From: Pseudomonas sp. BN411
Lineage (GTDB): Bacteria > Pseudomonadota > Gammaproteobacteria > Pseudomonadales > Pseudomonadaceae
Direction of reading: 5' to 3'
DNA length: 64,000 bases
NCBI RefSeq assembly: GCF_029871235.1
Contig: NZ_SSOM01000065.1
Location: forward strand, 62,001-126,000
This document shows positions 35,495 to 44,872 of the stretch, in pieces; position 1 is the first letter of the stretch, and each line of letters starts with the position of its first letter. The notes under the pieces were generated by a model. The model ran no database searches. It was not told the DNA's origin and saw nothing but the letters and a program-made list of their open reading frames with translations. Made by a program: the position numbers and the translations under genes.

Positions 35495-35769
35495 GTTAGG
35501 TTGCTATCGATGTCGCAGCCTAGCATGCAGCTGAAACATGCGGTTGCATTTGGCGAACAAAGCGTTCGAACAGCGAGTCCCTCGTCAGAATTTTCTGACC
35601 CGTAAGACAATTTTTCTTTGTCTGCGTCAGGCTTTTCGTTAAGATTTGACCTCCGAGTCAGGTAAACCCCACCGACTATTCTTATTGCGGCCCTTTCCCA
35701 AGGAAGGGCCGACAACCGTTTATTGCACAAAAATTGGGTTCGGCTTCGGCCGACCCAGGAGAAACGGGC
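35495..35769 (+). promoter_or_regulatory. Leader region of the molybdenum hydroxylase operon
   Basis: No gene is seen here. The stretch is less GC-rich than its surroundings (CAGAATTTTCTGACCCG, CAATTTTTCTTTGTC), as expected for a promoter. A hairpin GGCCCTTTCCCAAGGAAGGGCC lies at 35691-35712. A GACCCAGGAGAAACGGGC ribosome-binding region precedes the start. I cannot name the promoter class with confidence. Confidence 0.4.
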
Positions 35770-38598
35770 ATGTCCACTCCTGAACTATCCCGCCGCGCCT
35801 TCCTGCAAGGCAGCGTCGTCGCCGGTATCGGCATCACTCTCGCGCCGCTCGGCAGCAAGGCCTTCGCCGCTCTGTTCGAAGAACAGGTCACCCGTGGCCC
35901 CGAGCCCTGGCACACCGCTGGTGGCCAGGCCCGTGGGCGGATCGATGGTGTCAGCAAGGTCTGCGGCGGCAAGGTGTTCGCCCGCGACATCCGCGCCAAG
36001 GACATGCCTGGTTGGCCGCAACAGCAGGGCCACGCGCTGCTGATCAAGGCCACCCGTGCCGACCACCTGTACCAGGGCATCGACCTGTCGATGCTGGGGG
36101 ATGAGCTGAAGCCCGACCGCGTGGTGACCGCCGCGGACCTGGCGCGGGACGGCATCGCCTTCCCCGAAGGCCACAGCCCGGACCCCTTCCTGCCGGAAGG
36201 CCAGGTGCCCATGTTCATCGGCCACCCGGTGGCGCTGCTGATCTGGAAGGACTTCGACCGCTATCGCCGGGCGAAGAACATCCTCAAGTTCAACGAGAAA
36301 GTGGTGCGCTACGGTGCCCAGGCGCCGCTGTACCAGCGCGACCCCTACGGCAGCTTCCGCTTCGTGCGCGTTGGCGGCGCCACGCCGTTCGAGCCGGACG
36401 CCTTCTCCAGCCTGAAGGACAGCATGCTGTTCCCGCTGATCCGCGAGCGCAAACCCACCTGGGGTGCCGGCAACCCGACGGGCGACCTGACCGCCCAGGG
36501 CATCTACCACGCCGAGCAGATGCAGTCGAAACTGGCCAATCCGCCGGAAGGCTGGATGGTCTTCGATGAGCGCTTCAAGACTCAGTCCATCGAGCCCGCC
36601 GCCCTGGAAGCGGACAACGGTAACGGCTGGTACGACCCGGCCACTGGCACCCTGCATTTCGTCGTGGCCACCCAGTGCCCCTTCGAAGTGGCCGAGCAGA
36701 CCGCACACATGCTGGCGCCGTCGCGCTTCAAGGTGACGAAGCTGAACATGCACCCCGGCTACACCGTGGGTTACGGCTCCAAGGACAACAACATCTTCGT
36801 CTTCTACGCCGCCCTGGCCGCCATGTACGGCGACGGCGTACCGGTGCGCCTGGCCAATGACCGCTACGAGCAGTTCCAGAGCGGCATCAAGCGCCACCCC
36901 TTCGATATGCACTACCAGTTGGCGGTGAAGAAGGACGACCTGTCGTTCCAGATCTTCCGTGCTCACATGGATGTCGACGGTGGCGGCCGCATCAACTACA
37001 GCCCCTCGGTAGCTGCCGTGGGTGCCACCGCCGCGCAGTCGATCTACTACCTGCCGCAGAGCGACCTGGCCGCCACCGCCTACCACTCCCGTGGCGTCGA
37101 AGCCGGCTCCATGCGTGGCTACGGCACCCTGCAGACCATGGCCGCCACCGAGATGATGGTGGACGAAGTGGCCCAGCGCCTGGGCGTCGACCCCATCGAG
37201 CTGCGCCGCAAGAACGTCTTCAAGTCCGGCATGAAGAACACCCAGGGCGCCATTCCCGCCGGTGCCCTGCGCCTGGAGGAAATCCTCGACAAGGCCGCCC
37301 AGCACGACGTCTGGAAGAACCGCGATGCGCGTAAGCGCGAAGCAGAGGCGAAGGACCCGGACAACTACTACGGCGTTGGCTTCGCCATCTGCCAGAAGGA
37401 CTTCGGCACCGGCTCCGAAGCGCCCATGGCGAGCGTGGAGTTCACTGCCGACGGCCGCGTGACGCTGCGCCAGATCGCCATCGACATGGGCACCGGCATG
37501 GCCACCTCCCAGGCCCTGCTGGTGGCCGACTATCTGGGTCGCCCGGCGCATGACATCCGCACGGGCGTCACCGAGTGGTCCGAACTGGCTCTGTCCACCA
37601 GCGGCAACCCCTACCTGATCAGCCAGTCCGAGCAGGACGCCGCGCTGAAGAACCCGCGTTGGGTCGGCAAGCTGGCGTCGCCGTCCTCGGCAACCAACTC
37701 GGCCTACTACTCCGGCCACGGCACCCGTGAAGCCGCGCGCATCCTCTTCAACCACGGCCTGTGGCCGGCGGCACTGGCCATCTGGGGCCGCGGCGAGTTC
37801 GGCGGCATGGCCAACCCGTACGTCGTGCGCCGCGAGGACGCCAACTGGGTCGAAGGCAAACTCACCGCCAACGGCCTGCCGCCGATCCCCTTCGAGCTGC
37901 TGGCGCACAAGGCCCATGAGCTGGGTCTGGTCACCGGCGTCAGCGTCCACGGTTTCAACCGCTGGGCCTGGGCCGAGGGCGAGTTCGAGATCGACGGCAA
38001 GCGCGACACCTTCCCGCTGGACGCGGTAGCCGTGAAATACGGCGACGGCGCGCCCAAGGAGAAGAAGGCGAAGATGACCAGCCACGGTTTCCACCTGCTG
38101 GATCGCACCGCCATCACCTATCCGCCGACCCAGCTGAACAACGCCATGGTCACCTACTACAGCCCGGTCGCCACCCTGGTCGAGGTGAAGGTGAACAAGG
38201 GCAGCGGCGAGGCGCGGGTGATCAACCACCATTCCTGGCTGGAGTGCGGCCGGGTCATCGTGCCGGAACTGGTTCGCGGCCAGCTCGAAGGTGGTATCGC
38301 CATGGGCATCGGCCACGCGCTGCTGGAAGAAATGCCGCTGTACGAGGGCGGTCCCGGCGAAGGCACCTGGAACTTCAACCGTTACCAGCTGCCCCGCGCC
38401 AAGGACTGCGCAGTCTGGACACAGACCGCTGAAATCCTACCGCCGTTGTCGCCCAGCGACCCGGCCAAGGGCATTGCCGAAGTGGTGATGATCCCCGTGG
38501 TCGGCGCCATCGTGAACGCCGTGGCCCACGCCACCGGCAAGCGCCTGCGCGACCTTCCCCTGACCCCGGCCCGCATCAAGGAGGCCCTCCATGGCTAA
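35770..38598 (+). CDS. Molybdenum hydroxylase large subunit (xanthine/aldehyde oxidase family)
   Basis: A 942-residue protein from the ATG at 35770. A twin-arginine signal (LSRRAFLQGSVVAGIG) indicates export folded with cofactor. The rest is the Mo-pterin cytosine-dinucleotide-binding subunit type: RGRIDGVSKVCGGKVFARDI at the start, GSMRGYGTLQ, and QLEGGIAMGIGHALLEEM holding the active-site Glu. It hydroxylates an aldehyde or N-heterocycle in the periplasm. The arrangement with a 2Fe-2S subunit and a cytochrome c, without a FAD subunit, resembles isoquinoline oxidoreductase and related cytochrome-linked aldehyde oxidases. The 3' end overlaps the small subunit by 8 bases. Confidence 0.9.
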   Translation: MSTPELSRRAFLQGSVVAGIGITLAPLGSKAFAALFEEQVTRGPEPWHTAGGQARGRIDGVSKVCGGKVFARDIRAKDMPGWPQQQGHALLIKATRADHLYQGIDLSMLGDELKPDRVVTAADLARDGIAFPEGHSPDPFLPEGQVPMFIGHPVALLIWKDFDRYRRAKNILKFNEKVVRYGAQAPLYQRDPYGSFRFVRVGGATPFEPDAFSSLKDSMLFPLIRERKPTWGAGNPTGDLTAQGIYHAEQMQSKLANPPEGWMVFDERFKTQSIEPAALEADNGNGWYDPATGTLHFVVATQCPFEVAEQTAHMLAPSRFKVTKLNMHPGYTVGYGSKDNNIFVFYAALAAMYGDGVPVRLANDRYEQFQSGIKRHPFDMHYQLAVKKDDLSFQIFRAHMDVDGGGRINYSPSVAAVGATAAQSIYYLPQSDLAATAYHSRGVEAGSMRGYGTLQTMAATEMMVDEVAQRLGVDPIELRRKNVFKSGMKNTQGAIPAGALRLEEILDKAAQHDVWKNRDARKREAEAKDPDNYYGVGFAICQKDFGTGSEAPMASVEFTADGRVTLRQIAIDMGTGMATSQALLVADYLGRPAHDIRTGVTEWSELALSTSGNPYLISQSEQDAALKNPRWVGKLASPSSATNSAYYSGHGTREAARILFNHGLWPAALAIWGRGEFGGMANPYVVRREDANWVEGKLTANGLPPIPFELLAHKAHELGLVTGVSVHGFNRWAWAEGEFEIDGKRDTFPLDAVAVKYGDGAPKEKKAKMTSHGFHLLDRTAITYPPTQLNNAMVTYYSPVATLVEVKVNKGSGEARVINHHSWLECGRVIVPELVRGQLEGGIAMGIGHALLEEMPLYEGGPGEGTWNFNRYQLPRAKDCAVWTQTAEILPPLSPSDPAKGIAEVVMIPVVGAIVNAVAHATGKRLRDLPLTPARIKEALHG

Positions 38599-39130
38599 GC
38601 GCGCCCTCAGCATGACCCTCAACGGCCAGGCCGTCGGTCCCATCACCGTGGACGACGACCTGATGATGATCGAGTTCCTCCACGAATACCTGAACCTCAC
38701 CGGTTCGCGCCTGGGCTGCGGCCAGGGCGTCTGCCATGCCTGCGTGGCGATCCTCGACAAGCCGGACGGCACCAGCGAGGAAATCCGCACCTGCATCACC
38801 GGCGCGCACTTCTTCGACGGCAAGAAGGTGCGTACTGTCGAAGGCCACGCCAAGCGCGATGAAAAGGGCGAAGTGACCGGGCTGAACCCGATCCAGCAGA
38901 AGTTCATCGACCAGTTCGCCTTCCAGTGCAGCTACTGCACCCCCGGCTACGTCAACGCCGCCACCGTGCTGGTGGAAAAGCTCCAGCGCCAGCCGGTCAA
39001 GCGCAGCGAACTGGAAGGGGAGATCGAGCACGCCCTGGGTAACCACATCTGCCGCTGCACCGGCTATGTCCGCTACTACAACGCCGCGCGCGAAGTGGTG
39101 GAAGGCCTCGGCCTGGTCAAGGAGGGTTGA
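38591..39130 (+). CDS. 2Fe-2S subunit of the molybdenum hydroxylase
   Basis: A 179-residue small subunit with two 2Fe-2S centres. The plant-type N-terminal cluster uses C43, C48, C51 and C68 (GCGQGVCHAC...RTCIT). The C-terminal cluster uses C113, C116, C154 and C156 (CSYC...CRC). It passes electrons from the molybdenum site to the cytochrome c encoded next. It has no signal of its own and is likely exported as a complex with the Tat-bearing large subunit. Starts and stops overlap on both sides. Confidence 0.93.
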   Translation: MAKRALSMTLNGQAVGPITVDDDLMMIEFLHEYLNLTGSRLGCGQGVCHACVAILDKPDGTSEEIRTCITGAHFFDGKKVRTVEGHAKRDEKGEVTGLNPIQQKFIDQFAFQCSYCTPGYVNAATVLVEKLQRQPVKRSELEGEIEHALGNHICRCTGYVRYYNAAREVVEGLGLVKEG

Positions 39131-39132
39131 GG

Positions 39133-40353
39133 ATGCGCTCGCTTATCCTCGCGGCACTGCTGCTGCCCCTGGCCGCCCAGGCCGCTGAACAACCGGCGGA
39201 CAAGGCGCTGATCGAGCGTGGCAAGTACCTGGCCCGTGCCGCCGACTGCGTGGCCTGCCACAGCATCGAAGGCGGCGCCGAGTACGCCGGCGGCCTGCCG
39301 CTGGTGTCGCCGTTCGGCACCATCTACGGCACCAACATCACCCCGGACAAGGAGCACGGCATCGGCCACTACAGCGCCGATGAGTTCTTCAAGGCGGTGA
39401 CCCAGGGTGAGCGCAGGGACGGTGGCAAGCTGTACCCGGCCATGCCCTACACCTCCTACCACCTGCTCAAGCGCGAAGACTCCGACGCCATCTATGCGTA
39501 CCTGATGAGCCTGGAGCCCATCGCCAAGCCGAGCCCGAAGACCGACCTGGCCTTCCCGTTCAACGTGCGCTTCGGCATGACCTTCTGGAACATGCTGTAC
39601 AAGAACCGCGTGCAGCTCGAAGCGGCCGATGGTAAGGGCGAGGAATGGCAGCGTGGCCAGTACCTGGTGGAAGTGCTCGGCCACTGCGGCGAGTGCCACA
39701 CCCCGCGCAACGCCGTCGGCGCGCTGCAGCAGGACCTGCGTATGACCGGTGGGGTGATCCTCGGCTACGAGGCCCCCAGCCTGTTGGCCAAGGACCTGGC
39801 CGAGCGCGGCTGGACCACCGACGACCTGTCCACCTTCCTCAAGCACGGCATCAGCGACCAGGGCTCGGTGTTCAACGAGATGTACCCGGTGCTGCACCAC
39901 AGCACTCAGTACCTGCCTCAGGACGACCATCGCGCCATGGCCACCTACCTGTTGGGTGAGCAGGCGCCGGAACCGCGCAAGATCGTTGCCGTGGCCGAGA
40001 CCCAGCTGGGCGAAAGCGCAGCCCGTGGCCGCCAGCAGTACCTCAACGTCTGCGCCGGCTGTCATGGCGTGGAAGGCGAGGGCGTGCCCCATGTGGCAGT
40101 CGCCATGAACGGCAACACAACCCTGCGCCTGGCCGATTCCCGCAACTTGGTTCGGGTGATTGACGACGGCATCCGCGCGCAGCAGTTCACCGGTTTCGAA
40201 CGGATGCAGCCAATGCCGGGCTTCAGGGATAAACTCGACGACGGCCAGATGCGCGACCTGCTCAACTACCTGCGTCAGACCTGGGGTGGTCTCGACGGTG
40301 AGGTGGGTCCCGAGCGGGTGGCGGAATTGCGCAGCGACGCCCCGTCCCACTGA
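39133..40353 (+). CDS. Tri-heme cytochrome c, electron acceptor of the molybdenum hydroxylase
   Basis: The product has 406 residues from the ATG at 39133, with GGAGG upstream and a Sec signal (MRSLILAALLLPLAAQAAEQ). It contains three heme-binding CXXCH motifs at residues 39-43, 185-189 and 307-311. The domain order is that of alcohol/gluconate/aldehyde dehydrogenase cytochrome subunits. It should carry electrons from the 2Fe-2S subunit to the quinone pool or a terminal oxidase in the inner membrane or periplasm. Confidence 0.92.
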   Translation: MRSLILAALLLPLAAQAAEQPADKALIERGKYLARAADCVACHSIEGGAEYAGGLPLVSPFGTIYGTNITPDKEHGIGHYSADEFFKAVTQGERRDGGKLYPAMPYTSYHLLKREDSDAIYAYLMSLEPIAKPSPKTDLAFPFNVRFGMTFWNMLYKNRVQLEAADGKGEEWQRGQYLVEVLGHCGECHTPRNAVGALQQDLRMTGGVILGYEAPSLLAKDLAERGWTTDDLSTFLKHGISDQGSVFNEMYPVLHHSTQYLPQDDHRAMATYLLGEQAPEPRKIVAVAETQLGESAARGRQQYLNVCAGCHGVEGEGVPHVAVAMNGNTTLRLADSRNLVRVIDDGIRAQQFTGFERMQPMPGFRDKLDDGQMRDLLNYLRQTWGGLDGEVGPERVAELRSDAPSH

Positions 40354-40368
40354 TAACGGTATCCCTCG

Positions 40369-41340
40369 ATGCAACACCTCGACCTGCTGGTGGTGCGCAA
40401 GGCCCTGGAGTGGTCCGCTTCCGGCCAGCGCGTGTGGCTCTGTACCGTCCTTGCCACGTACGGCTCGGCGCCCCGCGCGCCGGGCTCGCTGCTGGCGGCT
40501 ACCGCCGATGGGCACTGGATAGGCTCGCTGTCCGGCGGCTGCGTGGAGGATGACTTCCTCGAACGCCTGGCCGCCGGCGCCTTCCCGGAGCCGGTGCAGC
40601 TGGTGCGCTATGGCGATGGCAGCGACACCCATTCGTCGATTCGCCTGCCCTGCGGCGGCATCCTCGATGTGCTGGTGGAAAACCTGCCCTCCGATTGCGA
40701 TGTCCAGGCCCACCTGCGCGAACTGGAAAGCGCCCTGGCGGGCCAGCGCCGGCTGATCCGCGAGGTGTCCGTGCCCGACGGCGCCCGGAGTCTGCTGCCC
40801 GACCGCGATCACGGCCCCCGGGTCGAGCGCGAGGACAGGCTGCTGCGCCTGCGCGTCGGTGCTGCCCAGCGGCTGCTGCTGGCGGGGTATTCCACGGTGG
40901 CCCAGGTGTGCGCCGAGTTCGGCCAGAGCCTGGGTTTCGAGGTGGTGCTCTGCGACCCGCGTGACGAGGCGCTGCAAGGCGTCGAGCTGCCGGGCGTGGA
41001 AATCCGCCGCGAACTGCCCTCGGAGTTCATCCGCCTGGGTGGCTGCCATGCAGACACTGCCGTGGTCGCCCTGACCCACGATCCGAAGATCGACGACCTG
41101 GCGATGATCGAAGCGGTGCGCACTGAAGCCTTCTACATCGGCGTGATGGGCTCCATGGCCACCAGCACCAAGCGCATGGAGCGCCTGCGTCGGGTGGGCG
41201 GCCTGAACGAGGCGGAAATCGCCCGCATCATTGCCCCCATCGGTCTCAACCTGGGCAGCAAGACCCCGTCCGAAATCGCCCTGGCGGTGCTCGCGGATAT
41301 CCTGCGGGTGCGCAATGGGATTGCGCGGGAAAGGGTTTGA
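40369..41340 (+). CDS. xdhC: XdhC-family molybdenum-cofactor insertion protein
   Basis: A 323-residue protein with an XdhC/CoxI N-terminal domain (ATYGSAPRAPGSLLA, SLSGGCVEDDFLE) and a Rossmann C-terminal domain (VVLCDPRDEAL, VVALTHDPKIDD, YIGVMGS). XdhC proteins bind Moco, help its sulfuration and load it into xanthine-oxidase-type enzymes. The start lies 15 bases after the cytochrome stop, so it matures the hydroxylase of this operon. Confidence 0.92.
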   Translation: MQHLDLLVVRKALEWSASGQRVWLCTVLATYGSAPRAPGSLLAATADGHWIGSLSGGCVEDDFLERLAAGAFPEPVQLVRYGDGSDTHSSIRLPCGGILDVLVENLPSDCDVQAHLRELESALAGQRRLIREVSVPDGARSLLPDRDHGPRVEREDRLLRLRVGAAQRLLLAGYSTVAQVCAEFGQSLGFEVVLCDPRDEALQGVELPGVEIRRELPSEFIRLGGCHADTAVVALTHDPKIDDLAMIEAVRTEAFYIGVMGSMATSTKRMERLRRVGGLNEAEIARIIAPIGLNLGSKTPSEIALAVLADILRVRNGIARERV

Positions 41341-41368
41341 GTCGCGCTAGCAGGCTCTGCTTTTCCGT

Positions 41369-41466
41369 TGTGGGGGCGAATTCATTCGCTTTGGGCAGCT
41401 ATGCTGCCCCCTTTGGCTTTGCAGGGCAGACCTGCGGTCCGCATAGCGAATGAATTCGCCCCCACA
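41369..41466. repeat. REP pair, GTGGGGGCG class
   Basis: Arms GCGAATTCATTCGC and GCGAATGAATTCGC flank GGGCAGCTATGCTGCCCC and GCAGACCTGCGGTCCGC hairpins. It lies between xdhC and mocA and may uncouple their transcripts. Confidence 0.88.
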
Positions 41467-41498
41467 GTGTTCGTGCCCTAGCTGAACGGAGTCGCTGC

Positions 41499-42068
41499 AT
41501 GCCCACCGTCCCCGCCCTGATCCTCGCCGCCGGCTTCGGCACTCGCTTTGGCAGTGACAAGCGCCGCGCCACTCTGGTTAATGGCCGCACCCTGCTGGCA
41601 GCCAGCCTGGAGCGGGCCCAGGCGGTGTTCGACGAGGTGCATGTGGTGCTGCGCCCGGAGGACGACCCGGCGGCGTTGGGGCTGCCGGAAGGCTGCAACA
41701 TCATCCTCTGCGAAGACGCCGGCCAGGGCATGGGCCATAGCCTGGCGGCCGGAGCGCGGGCACTGGCTGCTGGGGAAGGGGAGGCCATCGCCGTGCTGCT
41801 GGGCGACATGCCCTGGATCGCCGAGTCCAGCCTGTGCGCCCTGATTGCCAAGGCGGCGCCGAGCCGCATCGTCTTCCCTGTTCATCACGATGAACGTGGG
41901 CACCCTGTGCTCTTCGGCCGGGAGTTCTGGCCCGAGCTGCAGCAATTGACTGGCGACGAAGGCGCGCGCCGGGTTCTGCGCGCCCATGCTGCCGCCTGGA
42001 TAGCGGTGGGCGTCGACGATCCGGGCGTCCTGCGCGATGTGGACAGCCCCGAGGCTCTCGAACCGTAG
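41499..42068 (+). CDS. mocA: MocA-type molybdenum cofactor cytidylyltransferase
   Basis: A 189-residue nucleotidyltransferase. It starts ALILAAGFGTRFGSDKR, the GT-A signature loop, and has the metal-binding LLGDMPWI and a FPVHHDERGHPVLFGREFW acceptor region. It is MobA/MocA-like; the position after xdhC supports CTP use to make the Mo-pterin cytosine dinucleotide required by the hydroxylase. The TAG stop (42066-42068) lies inside the GTAG head of a repeat. Confidence 0.88.
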   Translation: MPTVPALILAAGFGTRFGSDKRRATLVNGRTLLAASLERAQAVFDEVHVVLRPEDDPAALGLPEGCNIILCEDAGQGMGHSLAAGARALAAGEGEAIAVLLGDMPWIAESSLCALIAKAAPSRIVFPVHHDERGHPVLFGREFWPELQQLTGDEGARRVLRAHAAAWIAVGVDDPGVLRDVDSPEALEP

Positions 42069-42150
42069 GTTGCGGCAGAGCGCAGCGAAGCCCAACGATT
42101 CCCGGTGAGTCCGCATGTTGGGCTTCGCTTCGCTCAGCGCCAACCTACAC
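42065..42150. repeat. REP-like palindrome, GTAGGTTG class
   Basis: The ends are GTAGGTTGCGGC and GCGCCAACCTAC; inside, GCGCAGCGAAGCCCAACG pairs with GTTGGGCTTCGCTTCGC. Its first four bases supply the mocA stop codon. Confidence 0.85.
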
Positions 42151-42415
42151 AACCCCTGCCCACCTGATGCGGCGCGCAGCCGCGCGGCAACCTGTCGCGC
42201 GGCAACGAACCACAGCTTCCAAAATGCCTTGACCGGCTAATCTCTATGCATTGCTTGATCCGCGTCAAAACCCCAGACGCGGGTTTGTGAAGGGCCGACC
42301 TGGCCCGCATCCAGTCGCACTCGCCCCCACAAGAACAATTCGGCTCGGCCTGGCTCCAGTACCAAAAGGAGCCGCGCGGGGCCGCACCCGTATCAACCTG
42401 ATTAGAGGATTCGCC
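42151..42415 (+). promoter_or_regulatory. cioAB upstream region
   Basis: No gene is supported here. GC-rich CGCGCGGCAACC direct repeats lie at about 42181-42208, a TTGACC at 42228 is a candidate -35, and the ANR-like site is listed separately. GAGGATTCGCC precedes the cioA start. The distance from the ANR-like site to the start is about 150 bases, so an untranslated leader is likely. Confidence 0.4.
42255..42268 (+). promoter_or_regulatory. Candidate ANR (FNR-type) box upstream of cioA
   Basis: TTGATCCGCGTCAA matches the ANR consensus TTGAT-N4-ATCAA with one mismatch. In P. aeruginosa ANR represses cioAB under low oxygen (established). The site here fits such control; binding is inferred. 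Confidence 0.5.
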
Positions 42416-43852
42416 ATGTTCGGATTGGAGGCTCTCGATCTCGCCCGAATGCAGTTCGCCTTCACCGTGTCCTTCCACATCATCTTCCCAGCCATCACCA
42501 TTGGCCTGGCGAGCTACCTCGCCGTGCTGGAAGGGTTGTGGCTGAAGACGGGGCAGGGGGTCTATCGCGACCTCTACCACTTCTGGTCGAAGATCTTCGC
42601 CGTCAACTTCGGCATGGGCGTGGTATCCGGCCTGGTCATGGCCTACCAGTTCGGCACCAACTGGAGCGCCTTCTCCGACTTCGCAGGCTCCGTCACAGGG
42701 CCCCTGCTGACCTACGAGGTGCTCACCGCCTTCTTCCTCGAAGCCGGCTTCCTCGGCGTGATGCTGTTCGGCTGGAACCGCGTCGGCCCTGGCCTGCACT
42801 TCTTCGCCACGGTGATGGTGGCCATCGGCACCATCATCTCCACCTTCTGGATCCTCGCCTCCAACAGCTGGATGCAGACCCCGCAGGGCTTCGAGATCAT
42901 CGACGGCCGCGTGGTGCCGGTGGACTGGCTGGCGGTGATCTTCAACCCGTCCTTCCCCTACCGCCTGCTGCACATGGCCACCGCCGCCTTCCTCGCCACC
43001 GCCTTCTTTGTTGGCGCCTCGGCGGCCTGGCACCTGCTGCGCGGCCGTGACAACCCGGCGATCCGCAAGATGCTCTCCATGGCCATGTGGATGGCGCTGC
43101 TGGTGGCCCCGGTACAGGCCTTCATTGGCGACCTGCACGGTCTGAACACCCTCAAGCACCAGCCGGTGAAGATCGCCGCAATGGAAGGCCACTGGGACAA
43201 CAGCAGTGGTGAGGCTACCCCGCTGATCCTCTTCGGCTGGCCGGACATGGAGCGCGAGGAAACCCGCTTCAAGGTGGAGATTCCCTACCTCGGCAGCATC
43301 ATCCTGACCCACAGCCTGGACAAACAGGTGCCGGCGCTGAAGGACTTCCCCAAGGAAGACCGCCCCAATTCCACCGTGGTGTTCTGGTCCTTCCGCATCA
43401 TGGTCGCCCTGGGGATGCTGATGATCCTGGTAGGCGTCTGGAGCCTCTGGCTGCGCTGGCGCGGCGGGCTGTTCCGCTCGCGGCCGTTCCTCTACCTGTG
43501 CCTGTGGATGGGGCCGTCCGGATTGATCGCCATCCTGGCCGGCTGGTTCACCACTGAAATGGGCCGCCAACCCTGGGTGGTCTATGGGCTGATGCGCACG
43601 GCTGACGCGGTATCCAACCACAGCGTGGCGCAGATGAGCCTGACCCTGGTGAGCTTCGTGGTGGTGTATTTCGTGCTCTTCGGTACGGGGATCGGCTACA
43701 TGATGCGCCTGGTGCGCAAGGGCCCGGTCACCCATCAAGGCAAGGAACTGGCTGGTGGCCCTGGCCAGCACCGCACCCCTGCACGCCCGCTCTCGGCGAC
43801 CGAAGAGGGCATGGACGATGACGACAACGCTACAACCCTGCCGAGGACCTGA
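42416..43852 (+). CDS. cioA: Cyanide-insensitive terminal quinol oxidase subunit I
   Basis: A 478-residue bd-type oxidase subunit I from the ATG at 42416. It begins LEALDLARMQFAFTVSFHIIFPAITIG with a heme-ligand His, has the GWFTTEMGRQPWVVYG motif, and a short Q-loop. The short Q-loop and the EMGRQPW context fit the CioA group, which contains b-type hemes and resists cyanide. It oxidises ubiquinol in the inner membrane and reduces oxygen to water with low energy yield. It is followed by cioB after 2 bases. Confidence 0.93.
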   Translation: MFGLEALDLARMQFAFTVSFHIIFPAITIGLASYLAVLEGLWLKTGQGVYRDLYHFWSKIFAVNFGMGVVSGLVMAYQFGTNWSAFSDFAGSVTGPLLTYEVLTAFFLEAGFLGVMLFGWNRVGPGLHFFATVMVAIGTIISTFWILASNSWMQTPQGFEIIDGRVVPVDWLAVIFNPSFPYRLLHMATAAFLATAFFVGASAAWHLLRGRDNPAIRKMLSMAMWMALLVAPVQAFIGDLHGLNTLKHQPVKIAAMEGHWDNSSGEATPLILFGWPDMEREETRFKVEIPYLGSIILTHSLDKQVPALKDFPKEDRPNSTVVFWSFRIMVALGMLMILVGVWSLWLRWRGGLFRSRPFLYLCLWMGPSGLIAILAGWFTTEMGRQPWVVYGLMRTADAVSNHSVAQMSLTLVSFVVVYFVLFGTGIGYMMRLVRKGPVTHQGKELAGGPGQHRTPARPLSATEEGMDDDDNATTLPRT

Positions 43853-43854
43853 AC

Positions 43855-44862
43855 ATGGGCGTCGACCTTTCTCTGATCTGGGCCATCATCATCATCTTCG
43901 GCGTGATGATGTATGTGGTGATGGACGGTTTCGACCTCGGAATCGGCATCCTCTTCCCCTTCGTCAAGGATGACCAAGAGCGCGACGTGATGATGAACAC
44001 CGTCGCGCCGGTCTGGGACGGCAACGAAACCTGGCTGATCCTGGGCGGCGCCGGCCTGTTCGGTGCCTTCCCGTTGGCCTACTCGGTGGTGCTTTCCGCG
44101 CTCTACCTGCCGCTGATCCTGATGCTGCTGGGGCTGATCTTCCGGGGCGTGGCCTTCGAGTTCCGCTTCAAGGCCCGTCCGGCCAAGCGCCACTTGTGGG
44201 ACAAGGCCTTCATTGGCGGTTCCATCGCCGCCACCTTCTTCCAGGGCGTGGCCCTGGGCGCCTTCATCGAAGGTATTCCGGTGGTGGACCGCGCCTATGC
44301 CGGCGGTTCCCTGGACTGGCTCGCACCCTTCCCGCTGTTCTGCGGCCTGGGCCTGATCGCCGCCTACGCGCTGCTGGGCTGCACCTGGCTGATCATGAAG
44401 ACCGAAGGCCGCCTGCAGCAGCAGATGCACGACCTGGCGCGTCCGCTGGTGCTGGTGCTGCTGGGCATTACCGGTATCGTCAGCATCTGGACCCCGCTGG
44501 CCCATGAAGAAATCGCCACGCGCTGGTTCAGCCTGCCCAACCTGTTCTGGTTCATGCCGGTACCGATCCTGGTGCTGATCTGCACCTGGGCGCTGCTGCG
44601 CGCGGTGGCCAACAACGCCCACCATGCGCCGTTCGTGCTGACCCTGGTGCTGATCTTCCTCGGCTACAGCGGCCTGGGCATCAGCATCTGGCCCAATGTG
44701 ATCCCGCCGTCCATTTCCATCTGGGACGCCGCGGCCCCGCCGCAGAGCCAGGGTTTCATGCTGGTGGGCGCGCTGTTCATCATCCCGTTCATCTTGATGT
44801 ACACCGCGTGGAGCTACTACGTGTTTCGCGGCAAGGTGCGTGTGGAAGATGGCTACCACTAG
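43855..44862 (+). CDS. cioB: Cyanide-insensitive terminal quinol oxidase subunit II
   Basis: A 335-residue CydB-family subunit with eight or nine helices. It starts DLSLIWAIIIIFGVMMYVVMDGFDLGIGILFPF and has WDGNETWLILGGAGLFGAFPLAY, the family hallmark. It stabilises the heme-bearing subunit I. It lies 2 bases after cioA and 10 bases before the small DUF2474 gene, so the three form one operon. Confidence 0.94.
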   Translation: MGVDLSLIWAIIIIFGVMMYVVMDGFDLGIGILFPFVKDDQERDVMMNTVAPVWDGNETWLILGGAGLFGAFPLAYSVVLSALYLPLILMLLGLIFRGVAFEFRFKARPAKRHLWDKAFIGGSIAATFFQGVALGAFIEGIPVVDRAYAGGSLDWLAPFPLFCGLGLIAAYALLGCTWLIMKTEGRLQQQMHDLARPLVLVLLGITGIVSIWTPLAHEEIATRWFSLPNLFWFMPVPILVLICTWALLRAVANNAHHAPFVLTLVLIFLGYSGLGISIWPNVIPPSISIWDAAAPPQSQGFMLVGALFIIPFILMYTAWSYYVFRGKVRVEDGYH

Positions 44863-44872
44863 GAGCACGGCG

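Noticed and set aside
35785-38316. 843-codon open frame antisense to the molybdenum hydroxylase gene
   Set aside because: Low-complexity His/Val/Gly-rich product; the sense frame has Tat signal and cofactor motifs.
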